DNA from: Diploscapter coronatus
Taxonomy: Eukaryota; Nematoda; Chromadorea; Rhabditida; Rhabditidae
Length of the DNA stretch: 64,000 bases
NCBI GenBank assembly: GCA_964036155.1
Contig: OZ038423.1
Coordinates: forward strand, 2,681,249-2,745,248
Direction: 5' to 3'
The notes beneath the pieces were generated by a model. That model searched no databases, had not been told where the DNA came from, and saw nothing but the letters and a program-made list of their open reading frames with translations. Positions 1 to 10,986 of this stretch are shown here, piece by piece; within the stretch, counting starts at the first letter, position 1, and each line of letters begins with the position of its first letter. A program made the position numbers and the translations under genes.

Positions 1-3000
1 ACTCCTGTGGAGCAAACTAAGAAAGCTCTGCAAGAATCGGACATGGTATTTGAAGGTGAGTTTTTCTTGAAAATAAACGAAAAACCAAACCTGCTGCAAA
101 AATGCAGGCGAAATTCGCGGTGGTCCACAAGAGCATCTCTACATGGAGCCGCATTGCACAGTGGCTGTGCCGGGGGAAAGCAATGAATGGTCTGAGATTT
201 TTCGTTGATTTTTTTAAACTTGAAAATCAGGATCATTCACTGTTCCACGCAAAGTTCTGGAGCTGTGCAACATCAAATCGCAGCCGTACTGGGAATACCT
301 GCAAATAAAGTCGTTATGAAGGTGAAAAGACGGAAAGATCGATAGAAAGTGAAAACAAGTCGATATTTTAGGTGAAACGCTTGGGTGGAGGGTTTGGCGG
401 CAAAGCGTTTCAAGCGGGATACATCGCTATTGCGACTACAGTCGCGGCACACAAATTAAAACGACCCGTTTCGACTGTGCTGAGCAGAAAAGACGACATG
501 GTCATCACGGGCAAACGACATCCGTTCATTTCGAAATATCGGTTAGTTTACATGGACAAAGATAAGTTTCAGGGTTGTGCATATGAAAATGAAGAAAATT
601 TTGGACCAATAGTGTGAGTTCTAGTCATCGATAATATTGAAAAAATAAATACTTTTATCAGGAAAAGTCAGTCTCAAATTGACTCATGAATTTTAGAGTA
701 GGCCTCGACAAAGAAAAGAACATCCAAGCCGTCGACTTCGAGACGTATTTCAATGCCGGTTGGGCACATGATGTTTCGAAAGAAGTAGCACTTTTCGAGT
801 GGAAGCCTTTCTCAAGTCCAAAATTAGGTGAACATGGTCTACGTCTCTCGCAGTGATCAGTCCTTCAAGTTCCCACATATGCGAACCTGGGGAGTCCCGC
901 TGAAGACGAATACCGTCAGCAACACTGCGTTTAGGTAAGTCAGAGTTTCCTGCAAAATTTCGATCTTTCACATTCAGAGGCTTCGGCCAGCCCCAGGCTC
1001 ATTTAGTCATTGAGAATATGATGCTAAGGGTTGCTCATGAATTAGGGAAAGAGTTTGAGGAGGTGACTTCTTTTATCTTTTCTTAAATACTGAGATGTTC
1101 AGTTATGTTCCTCATATTTTGCCAAGTGCGGCGATATCAACATTTCTGGACACACCATCAGAAACGACATGCTCCAATCGTGTTGGAGCGAGTGCAAGAA
1201 GTTGAGCGACTTCGATAAGAGGAAGATGGATGTTGACGAGTTCAATCGGTAATTTGTCCCAAGCACGAAATGCAGTTATCATTTGATTAACTCATTATTT
1301 TAACAAGAGATATTTTGAAACACATTTAAACATTTTCCTTAAATTTCGTCATTTAGATCCTCCAAGTCCCACAAGCGAGGCATCGCGATGACGTCCTGCC
1401 GCTTTGGAATGACCCATTTCGGGGCTCTGGAACAAGTGGGCACAATTTCATAATGAAAAACGAATACGTTCTCACTTAGGGAGTCGCATTGGTCCAGATT
1501 TACCTGGACGGTAGCGTAGCGCTTTCGATCGGTGGCGCTGAGATGGGTCAGGGCTTGAACCAGAAGTGCATCCAGATTGCCAGTCGAGCTCTGGGGGTAA
1601 ACATAATATTTTGACAAAATTATGCTGGCTGAAGAAAACGTCGGAATTCTTGAAAGTCTAGATTTCCGCTGATCGGATCACGATTCTGGACAGTAGCACT
1701 GATCGTACAGCCAACGCGCCTGAGACCGGTGGAAGTATCGGAGCGGACCTGCATGGACTCGCTGTCAAGGTGGACCAAATTTCAAGGGGCTTTGGAAGAG
1801 CTATCGAATTCAGAACGCCTGCGAAGAAATCCTGTCTCGATTCGCACCGCTCGTGAAGAAGTACGGAAGTTGGGACAAGGCCGCTGGGCAAGCTTTTCTG
1901 ACAGAACGCGTCAGTCTCAGGGCGGTCGGATATGGAACGTGAGATTTCTTTTCACTTGTAGAGAAATTCCTCGCACAGACTTTGATTGCTAGGTTCCAAG
2001 TTTGATCGAGGTGAGAATGAAATTGTTATACTTGTCGAAAACGTTGATTTTCTCCTGTACGCATAGTTTTTAATCACAACCAGAAGAGTATAGCTGACAA
2101 TGCTAGACAGTAATATCTTGTCTTTCAGAATCGATCGAGAGAAGTATAACGTGGGCATGGAGGAGACTTATTACACTACGGGAGCAGCATGTGCTGAGGT
2201 TGAAATTGACGCCGCTACTGGGGAACATAAGGTATCCGTTGATAGAATTTCGAGTGAAACCATTTGCTTCGGGTTCTTCGAGTCGACGTCGTCATGGACC
2301 TCGGAGACAGTCTGAATCCAGCTATTGACATCGGTCAGATCGAGGGCGCGTTCACACAGGTATTACTGAGTCCGAAATCTGGGAAATCGAAAATGAGGGG
2401 AGAAAGAAGCGCGATTTTAGACTAGTCTCTCCCTTTCGCGTACTATTTCTCGCTTTTCTAACCAGTAAAAATAGCTGCACCTCCCAGATTTTGACATCAG
2501 CAATATTCCTAGGGTTTGTACCAGAAAATCATGAGCACTTAGGGCTACGGCTATCTGACGTCCGAGGAAATGCTCTTCAACGACGATGGATCGCTTCAGA
2601 CGAACTCCGCTTACGGCTACAAGATACCGACCGTCCCAATGACGCCAGCTAAATTCAACGTCAAGCTACTGGAGAAGGGCATGAACTTCCCGCAGCAAGT
2701 CTATGGATCGAAGGTATTGAAATTGCATTCGTATCTCAGGGTCTTGCAAAGTAACGTTCTGCAATTAAAGTATAGCGCTTTGATAGATAAGTTTCAAAAA
2801 TTAAAAACTCCAGAAGGTTCCTTTTAAAAATGATTGGCTCACGTCAACCTCCTCTTCGCACATAAAAAATAAGCGATTAAAAAGTATTTGAAATATTTTA
2901 GGGTGTCGGCGAGCCTCCTCTACTACTAGGCTTTTCTGTATATGCCGCTCTCCATAAAGCGATCATGTCTCGACGAAAGGCCTTGAACCACACCGAATGG

Positions 3001-3057
3001 ATCGAAATGAGTGCTCCACTTACTGCAAAGAAAATTGTTCAATTCTGCAATCCATAA
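1..3057 (+). CDS. Xanthine dehydrogenase / aldehyde oxidase family, C-terminal part (5' end outside window)
   Basis: Molybdopterin-binding half of a molybdo-flavoenzyme that hydroxylates purines or aldehydes. Exons read: 1-55, 108-189, 231-321, 372-541, 697-784, 828-934, 978-1062, 1103-1248, 1357-1435, 1480-1596, 1662-1769, 1814-1938, 2129-2231, about 2273-2359, 2543-2713, 2902-3057; about 589 residues. Seen motifs in order: [47 protein letters not shown] and [10 protein letters not shown], the last holding the catalytic Glu of the family. At the substrate site the XDH Glu802 position reads Asp (KDDM), and by my alignment the Arg880 position is Val, so an aldehyde-oxidase-like specificity is possible; that is inference. 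One acceptor (2271-2272) reads GG rather than AG and the nearest AG is out of frame, so the locus may be damaged. It converges on the eEF2-like gene. Family assignment is firm, substrate is not. Confidence 0.9.
2366..2500. repeat. Foldback element in hydroxylase intron
   Basis: Imperfect inverted repeat: the left arm begins CTGAGTCCGAAATCTGGGA and the right arm, read on the other strand, begins CTGATGTCAAAATCTGGGA. The loop holds TACTATTTCTCGC, the reverse complement of the GAAATAGTA motif seen in many other foldbacks of this window. Confidence 0.6.
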
Positions 3058-3348
3058 TCGTGAACTTGTGTAATAAAAGAAACCATAAAATTTATCTGGA
3101 AAAAAATTTTGAAAAAAACCAAACAAATTTCACACCCGCAAATGCAACAGGGAACTCGAGTTGTGTGGAGATGGCGAAAGATTTGCGAGATCGGCGGATC
3201 ACAAGTTTTGAGAGATATGAAAACTAGACCAAAATTTACAGGCAAATAATACAAGTCAAACTTCAAAATAAAACCTTCGAAAAAATAGAAAAGGTAAGTT
3301 AAGGCTACATCGAGATTCTAAAATGTGTTAGAAAAATTCGGAGAGAAG

Positions 3349-6300
3349 TTAAAGCTTGTCCAAGTACTCATCCAATATGGGCAATAATTCGGTCATGCCT
3401 TTCCTTGCCCTGATCTCCAGGACGACTTTATTCGCCCTCGAGTCGGCCTCGAAAGGATCGCCAGGCAGGAGTTGCCAGTGATCGAAGACGCACTGAGGGA
3501 AGGCTTGGCCTGCTGTGTTTGAGCGAAGTTCCGAGGTGAAGCCTGCAAATCATATCATTGCTTGAATATCGAAAAAAAAAAAGTTTAATTCTCTACCAAA
3601 TGATTCGTTAACCGGCAGATACGCTTTGATGAGACACATCGGCGTTCCAGTGACCATCGATTCCTCTTGGATTACACCTCTTCGTTTGTTCAGGACTCCG
3701 TAGACGCCTAAATCAGAGCAATAAACTGTCTTAAAATTCATAATCAGCGTTATATCAGTATCACAAAATTAAATCCAGAGGCACCTTCTTTTAGAAATTA
3801 ACCCGACTTACCTCCGACCACCGAGTGAGGACATTGAATTTCGACGAGGTAGACCGGCTCCAACAGAGCTGGGTTTGCCGTGAGGACTGATGCCATGAAG
3901 ACGCGTCTTGCTGCCGAAGTGATTTGAGTCGGGCCACGATGAACTGGGTCTGAATGCAGAGTCGCGTCTTGAAGATCGAATCGGATGCCGCGCCTCAAAA
4001 TAACTACTTTCTCAAAGAGACTTGGAAAGAATGTCTCAAATTTTAGGATGAATATTTTATGAAAATCCGATGCAATACACTCGACACTGGAAAACTCGTC
4101 TAATAAAATTTATGCACTTATTAAATATAGCATGTTTCAGAACTTTGCAACGACCATATGAAGATAAAACTATTTAATAATTTGAGTCTTGGTGAATAAT
4201 TAAAATTTATAAATTTAAACAGCAAAAAATCCTTACATGCTCTCTCCACACAGTACTCCTTCTTTGCATGCTGTTTGGAACCCGATTGCAACTGTATCCT
4301 TCACTTCCGTCAGATACTGCACTCCTCTCGTTACGTCGAAGAGGAGATTCGGTCCGTTCTGATGAGGGCCGAAGGACCAGATTCTTCCACCGTCAGACTT
4401 GTCGATGAGGTACTTGTCCACCAATATTCGGGCTCGGGTCTAAAATTTGCACTTTGAAAAGCATATTAATAGATTTGTGTGTCACAATCTTGAAGTTTTC
4501 AAATATGTTTCGAAAGAAATCATACTATCGTTGAATGTCGAAACAATGATAGTTGTGCATTTTTTCGCAAAATTTAAAAATCAAATGTACTTTTCTACAT
4601 ACTTTCGGATCATCAGTCGATTTTATTCGACCATCGTCAATTTCCTCTGATAGTCCTTCAGGTAGGGGTTCTGCTGTGGCGTACAAACGATTCAGCTTGT
4701 TGTTGGACTTGGCTAGACAAATCTGAAGAATGACAAATATATATTTTTTTAAATGATTAAGTTTTATAAATTTAGTCTATTGAGAGTATTCTTGCCAAGA
4801 TAATTGATTTAATCTCACATACTCGCTTTTTCTGCAACATATTAAAAAGTGAATTTCTCACCTGATTCGATCTCTTCGTGACAGTCTCTCGATATGATAC
4901 GACAGGTTCCGATGTAACGATCTCGATCCCGGCATGATCTTGTTCGAGATCCTTCAGGCAGACGTCCAAATGCAGCTCTCCGGCACCAGCAACGATGTGT
5001 TCTTTGGATGTTTCGTAGTAACATCGCACCATCGGATCAGACTTTTCCAAACGTCGAAGGCCTTCGACCTGAAATTAGCAAACATCGAGTGTTTTTTAAA
5101 CATATTTTAGGCTAATGGATAGGTTTTCTGCAGCAAATGCGTTGAGATCTAATGATGATGATGATATGTAAAATCATGAAACGCATTTTATTTTCATCAA
5201 GTTCAAGCTATCATGCTCTTGCAAAAACTTCAAAATCAATGTTCAGGTTTATTGGCATTTTCCCTATCCGGTGTTCGCATTGCGTAATAATGCTATTTTA
5301 ATTCATGTGCAACACTTCGAAACATTTATATTCATCCTCGAAGCCTCACCAATTTCGGAAGATCCGCTGAGTTTTTCGGCTTGACTGCTACTCTGACAAC
5401 CGGGGAAACGGAAAATTTCATGACCCTCATGTTGTACGCATCTTTGAAGGTGGTGATCGTGCCACCTTTGACGAGGTACTGATCGACTCCAACGATTCCA
5501 CACACGTTCCCTGCTGGAATGTCAGCGACTGACTCGACTGTTCGACCCATCATTACGACTACCTTAAAATAAATAAAAGTTTGGGTCTTCCATATTAGAA
5601 ATTTCCTTCTCAGGAGAAATCGGATGAAAATCATATGCTTCAGTTAAATTCTAAAGCACTACAAGTCAAATCTCGAAGGTTTGTTTCACGAAATTTAAGC
5701 TAAAGATTTCTATTAATGGACCATTTGTAGGAATAGAAGGGCTATTTGGGAACCGCGAGACCATGAGACACGAGACATAGGAGAAATAGTATAGGGCTAG
5801 GGCAGGCTATGAGATGATAGGCCTTTTTCCGCACTATTTTCCAATGTCCCGTTCTCGTGGGCTTGTTGTTTCCGAGTTGTCAATAGAAGTCTTGGATGTT
5901 CTATAAAAATACTCTAACTCTAACCCGTTGAATCGGCTTCTCGTACAGATCGTCCTTCTTCCCATGTTCAAAATACGCTCCTTGTATCCGAACTCTCTGG
6001 CCGGTGGCGATCGTTCCCGAGAATACCCTGCCGAACGCGTAGAAGCGCCCTTTGTCCTGAAGAAAACGCTTTCGAAAGTAATTTCACAATTCGTTAAACT
6101 GGAAGAAAGACGAAACACGCGGAATGTTTCTGAATAAACCTTACTTCTATACGTTTCCAGTTGAAACATTGCAAGGTATTTCTGAGTTCCCACAACGATT
6201 CTTATATTATAATTGTTACTAACTCAGCTACATCATTTCTCAAGAAACCTACATTCTTAAAAAGATGACTAATTTCAATTTTTCCTACCTGTGCTGGCAC

Positions 6301-9102
6301 CATCTTCGAGACGTACATCATCAGCGGTCCGTCTGGATTGCACTCCTTCATTGCCACCGCGGCCTCATCGTCGAGTGGTCCCTCGTAGAGCAGCTCAGTT
6401 CGGTACTTCTGGGCCGTTACTGGCGAGGGCAGATGAGTGCAAATCATCTGAAGGAGAGTGTCTCCGGCGGGGAGCCACTTCTTCATGAAAATCTAAAAGT
6501 TGGAATATTTGAATATTAGTAAATCGCAAAGCTCACGTAGAGTAGTGATCGATATTGAATTTTTGACTAGCGAAATTTCAAAGTATATTCTTATCATCTC
6601 ATCCGCAAAGCAGTGACTATTGAGTTTCTTTTTTCAAAATATCCAACTCATATGCTTATAATTATAAATAGATGCTAAAGTAACATAAACCTATATACCT
6701 TCAACAGATTCTTTCCCGTCTCCTGCCTTTCCTCAGACGTCAAAGTGATTCCAGTCTTCTGAACCAATTGCTCGATTTGATCAGCATCGTTCCCCATGAT
6801 AGCTTTGAAGACCTGCATTTGTATTTGTAGTTGTTTATTCCAAGAAACTTCTAATTTGGTTACCTTGTAGATAGGCTCGAGAACGAACAGGTTGAATCCT
6901 CGTTTGGAGTTCTCGGTTGGTTGGTCGGACCACTTCAGAGTCTTTTGATCGTAGAATCGGTCTCCCCACAGGTTTTTCATCAATTTTCGAATCTAAAAGA
7001 TTTCAAGATGATTATGTGTTTCATGATATTTCAAGATCAATTTAGAATCTGTTAAATCAATACTAGCGGATGAATTTGGAGGAATTAACTCCAATCTAAT
7101 AGTTTCCAAATGGATGTACTTCTCATAACTTTCATTGGAAATCATTACTCTTGTTCAGACTTATCATGCATCTCTATTCAGTTATTAAACAATAACTTTA
7201 TTTTCAATGACCGATTACTTGAGACAAACTAAAACCAGTGAAAATTTGATGCATGGGAATTATGGTATTGTCTTCAAACGAACAGACGACATCTCATTGA
7301 TTTGAATAATGATTTTGACTACTATTCGATATTACGCAATGCACACCTTTCATATTCGAACCTGTGCGCATCGTTCATTATGTCTCAAGTAATCGGTTAT
7401 TAACAATACCGGAATATTTTGCTTCGCCGAATAGAGTTGAGCGAATTGTTTCAACGTGAAAGCCCATCCATGGAGCCCCGAGCCGAATCCGATGTTGCCT
7501 TCCGAAGGATCGAGTTGGATGCGACCCATCGGACCCTCGTCGTCGCCATACGTCGCGATCGTCACGTTCACGTTCTCGATGATGCGCTGCAATTTATTGC
7601 TTATTCAAGAACCTACCAATGTGCCTAGATCTGGACATAGAAACAATGATAAAAGAAATTATGATCAGAATAATGGCTTAAGTACAATTTTATTTTTATA
7701 CCTGGAAAGTTTGGTACAGATCCTCCGGTTCTAACTGCAGTTCAAGCAAAGCGCGATCCATCTTGTTCATGAAGAGAATCGGTTTGACACGCTCCATCAG
7801 GGCTTGTCTGAGGACAGTTTCTGTCTGGACGCAAACTCCTGCAATTGTACTTTAAAATATATTACAAACGATATCAATGCCAGGAGGAATCTCTTCTGGA
7901 TGTTCGAGAAGATCCTCTTGCCATTAAATGTCATATTTTGCATAAGTATCCAAATCCGAGATACACTCAGCCACAACCTTGTCAAGTCACTAATGTAAAA
8001 ATAATTTGAATTCATTTCATTCAGTTCTTTCGCAACATGCTTCAAGAAATATCATTGTTAGATAGAGCAGTTTATAAATATTACGGCATAGAGAGATATT
8101 TGGAAATGATAGACCTATAGGTTCGTCTTACCCGAGACACAGTCAACCACAACCAGCGCTCCATCCGTGACCCTGAGAGCCGCGGTGACCTCGGACGAGA
8201 AATCGACGTGTCCTGGCGAGTCGATGAGGTTGACGAGGAATCCGGTCTCTCTGCCCTCTTCCGTCGACTCGATCTGAGTCTCGCCATCGATCAGCTCAAC
8301 GTCGCCCGACGGAAGGTTGAAGAACATCGTGATAGCGCTGAATTTGAGCAAATAAGTTTCAAAATAAACTAAAATGTGTCATTATCTAGTTAAGATTGTT
8401 ACAACCGTGCTGAAGTTCAACATAGAAATATAAATTTCAAAACTAAGTCTGCTTATTATTTCGAACAAGTCAAAGGCAACAAGTTTTTCCTATATCCAAA
8501 ATAGTATAATCCCTGGATGAAATATATACATTTTTTATCGAAAAAGCTCTTACGTAGATTTGATCGTGATGCCTCGCTCCTTCTCGTCGGGTCTCGTGTC
8601 GGTGTATCTCGCTTCTCCTGAAATTTTTCCCCTTTAGCAGACTTCTCAAAGCTTGATCCGCAAATCGACCCGAAGAAAAATAGTATTTCATATCGCGAAA
8701 GAAAAAGAGCCCTCTTCTTTGTCTCTTGAAAATATGCACTATATCTTCTGCGGGACAATTTACGGGGCAAGTATTGAGAAGTCCACCTTTTAAAAACAAA
8801 AAAGACTAAAAACTAAAAAAAAGACAAATACCGGCTTTCGCCTCAGCGATGATTCCGGCCTTGGAGACGAGCGAGTCGGTGAGGGTGGACTTTCCGTGAT
8901 CGACGTGGGCGATGACGCACATGTTGCGGATGTTCCGCGAACGGCTCATCAGAGCTCGGATCTCGTCGATCGAAAAGTTGACCTGAAAATTTGGTTTTTT
9001 AATATACCATTTTTATGAAACCATTGACTGTGCTCAGTAAACACATAAATCGTTTATATTCGATTTCTCATGAAGCTTGATTGAAGAGAAACATCTTACC
9101 AT
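3349..9102 (-). CDS. Elongation factor 2-like translocation GTPase, divergent diphthamide loop
   Basis: Ribosomal translocase family, cytosolic. Seventeen coding exons (minus strand): 9102-9100, 8982-8832, 8617-8554, 8337-8132, 7838-7702, 7586-7410, 6992-6864, 6812-6699, 6492-6289, 6056-5925, 5562-5350, 5068-4862, 4722-4603, 4439-4237, 3993-3812, 3707-3597, 3542-3349. They join in frame into 848 residues, close to the usual eEF2 length. Exon 1 codes only the Met, an intron position also known in vertebrate EEF2. Visible: P-loop AHVDHGKST (26-34), Thr57/Thr59 of the eEF2-kinase site region (ARYTDTR), [15 protein letters not shown] (166-169), [17 protein letters not shown]-terminus DEYLDKL. The diphthamide loop reads HRGPTQ (His705) where eEF2 normally has HRGGGQ. 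Two acceptors are unusual (AAG before exon 11, GAG before exon 15). Best read as a full-length eEF2 paralog; whether it is the only eEF2 here cannot be told. Confidence 0.93.
5741..5880. repeat. Foldback element, arm family I, in eEF2-like intron
   Basis: Lies in the intron between coding exons 10 and 11. Left arm GGAACCGCGAGACCATGAGA and the arm at the other end are imperfectly complementary. The loop carries AGAAATAGTATAGGGCTAGG and, on the far side, GCACTATTTTCC. The left arm closely matches the reverse complement of the right arm of the element at 53386-53535. Confidence 0.65.
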
Positions 9103-9496
9103 CTTGTTGTTTCAGTCACCGGTAACTCAGAAATATCCTAGTTACCAATTAGGAAAACGAAGGCTAGAAAGCTTGAAAGCACAAATGCGAAGTCCACTAG
9201 GGTTCTGGCATTGTTGCGAAATCGTCATGCGGGGTTTAAGTAGGGCATTCCTTCGAAGGGGAGAGTTGCAAGGGGGAATGCAATGTTGTGCAATCGCACA
9301 CGCATGAGGGGTGAGTGATGTTTGAGCAGAAAGGAGGAAAACATTTGGCGGCGAAAAGAGAGAGAACGTGTAAACATAGAGTAAACAGACCTAGGGAGCA
9401 CTTTCGTCAGACGAAAAAAATCTATAGGGGTAGGTCGCAAGGGGCTTCTGACGATCGTCCTCCCTAGGTCTGCTCAATACAGATTATTGTCATTCA
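9103..9496. promoter_or_regulatory. Divergent promoter region, eEF2-like gene and small coiled-coil gene
   Basis: Spacer of 394 bp between two start codons facing apart, so it must hold both promoters. No TATA box or known motif was recognised. Its centre is a foldback element (9386-9472). Confidence 0.5.
9386..9472. repeat. Foldback element, arm family III
   Basis: Arms CAGACCTAGGGAGCACTTTC and, on the opposite strand, CAGACCTAGGGAGGACGATC, followed in both by GTCAGA. The loop contains GGTAGGTCGCAAG, also found in the element at 18002-18191. Confidence 0.75.
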
Positions 9497-9926
9497 ATGG
9501 AGTTTGGACTGATTTCTGGTAGGCAAAAGGTTACGCCTGAAATAGCATTGACAAAGATGAACGAGGTTTCGGGTGAACTGTTAAAATTTTTAAGACTAGA
9601 AAGTATGAGTAATTTCAGACGATTCGTGCACTAAGTGTAGATTATATCAACTTTGAGTTATCCGAATTCGCATCGACTAAAATTTATTTAGATGCGGTAG
9701 GAAATAGTTTCTTTTAAAATAATTAAATAATATTTTAGTTCGAGCAAGTCACCAAAGAATTGCACGAGAAAGACAAGTCTAAACTCGAACTACTGAAGAA
9801 ATATCACGAAATCATCATGAATCAGGCAATTTGATTTATTTTATCCAAATTGCATTACTTTTTCAGATCAAACACTATTCGAGAGCGCTCAAGGAGATTG
9901 CGAAATACACCAAATCTAAGCCATAA
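9497..9926 (+). CDS. Small predicted coiled-coil protein, family not recognised
   Basis: Proposed exons 9497-9625, 9739-9825 and 9867-9926 give 91 residues in frame. It begins MEFGLISGRQKVTPEIALTK and ends in a Lys-rich helix, KEIAKYTKSKP. The middle (residues about 40-85) is rich in Glu, Lys and Leu with heptad-like spacing, suggesting one long amphipathic helix, as in small subunits of adaptor or tethering complexes; that is only a structural resemblance. Exon 3 and most of exon 2 are the best supported. The first donor (GTGCAC) is weak, and the second intron would start with GC (CAG then GCAATT). AATAAA lies at 9947-9952. It is divergent from the eEF2-like gene. I cannot assign a function. 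Confidence 0.55.
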
Positions 9927-9946
9927 AATATTCTGAATTTTATTTT

Positions 9947-9952
9947 AATAAA
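9947..9952 (+). terminator. Polyadenylation signal AATAAA
   Basis: AATAAA lies 21 bases after the stop of the small coiled-coil gene. Confidence 0.55.
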
Positions 9953-10986
9953 TTTATTGAAGTTAAACCATATCATACAACACATCATTAAATTAGAAAG
10001 AATAGATATTATTGTGAAAATTGTTGAAATTTCACCTGTTATCCAATTGGATAGCTTACTTGATTTTATCGCTATAATTTATCTTATCTTCCGATTTTTT
10101 TCTATAAATACGAGCTTAAATCTTGATCCAATGATTGGTGATTTTGCTTGCTGATCCGGGCTTCAAATTTGTATTTAAACAAATTTTTGCTTCTTTTCCT
10201 ACTCACTTCTGCAAGTTGCATCTCTCATCTTTTATTCCCTTCACCCCTTTCTTTCTCTGCCACCCTCCCATCTTTTAATTATCTCTAGTCGCTTGACTCA
10301 AAATGATCAAAACGGCCTTGCCAACCACGTAATTCTAGTTTTTTTTCTCGTTTCTGCTTTCTCTTTTGGTTTCTTTTACGACTTCGAATATCGATTTTTC
10401 ATGCATCATATCAATACGAAATCGAAACTTGCATTTCCAAAATGTCAACAAAATCTAATATTTGTTTACCAAATTTCATATTTTTTCAGAAAATGACAAA
10501 CATCGCGTTTTTTTTTTAAATTTAACATTTAAAAATTGTTTTATTTTTTAGTTTGAACACGCTAATTTTTTCAGGGTTTTCCCAACCACTCAACCCAAAG
10601 ATCGACTTTACCCTGATCACCCCCAGACGATGCGCATTCCAAATCGACCCAAGTAACTTCTCCACCAGACAAAGTCAGTTTTAATTTGATTTCCCGTATT
10701 TGTATTCCACCGAACTTCGGTCATGATTTGTATTTACCGAAAATGGTTCATCATCTCTTTAAATTTTGCAAGTTACAAGTTTGCAGTGCGATGAATCAAT
10801 TTTTACGTTTCGCATACTTTTCCTGAAAATATTTGAGTAGAAGTTTCTTTTTTTTCGACAAAAAATTGTCACGATTTATCTCGTGGTATATTTTCTAAGA
10901 ATACTTTTTAAGGTATCAAGTACACTTTCTGAAAATCTTTCATACAAGGAAGCATTTTACAAAATTAGAAATTCTATTTTTTCCAG
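9953..10986 (+). promoter_or_regulatory. Pyrimidine-rich upstream region of the anoctamin gene
   Basis: About 1 kb without a firm exon. 10190-10290 is strongly C/T-rich (TTTCTTTCTCTGCCACCCTC), like the sequence before other plus-strand genes here, and fits a promoter or outron. Two open segments (from ATG 10303, and 10575-10652 after TTTTTTCAG) could be 5' exons of an alternative transcript, but they do not join in frame to the first anoctamin exon. Confidence 0.4.

Noticed and set aside
3349..9102. EFL1 or SNU114-type GTPase instead of eEF2
   Set aside because: Length 848, no large insertion or N-terminal extension, and eEF2-specific sequence throughout.
10303..10652. N-terminal anoctamin exons
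   Set aside because: Two open segments splice to each other but reach a stop when joined to the exon at 10987.
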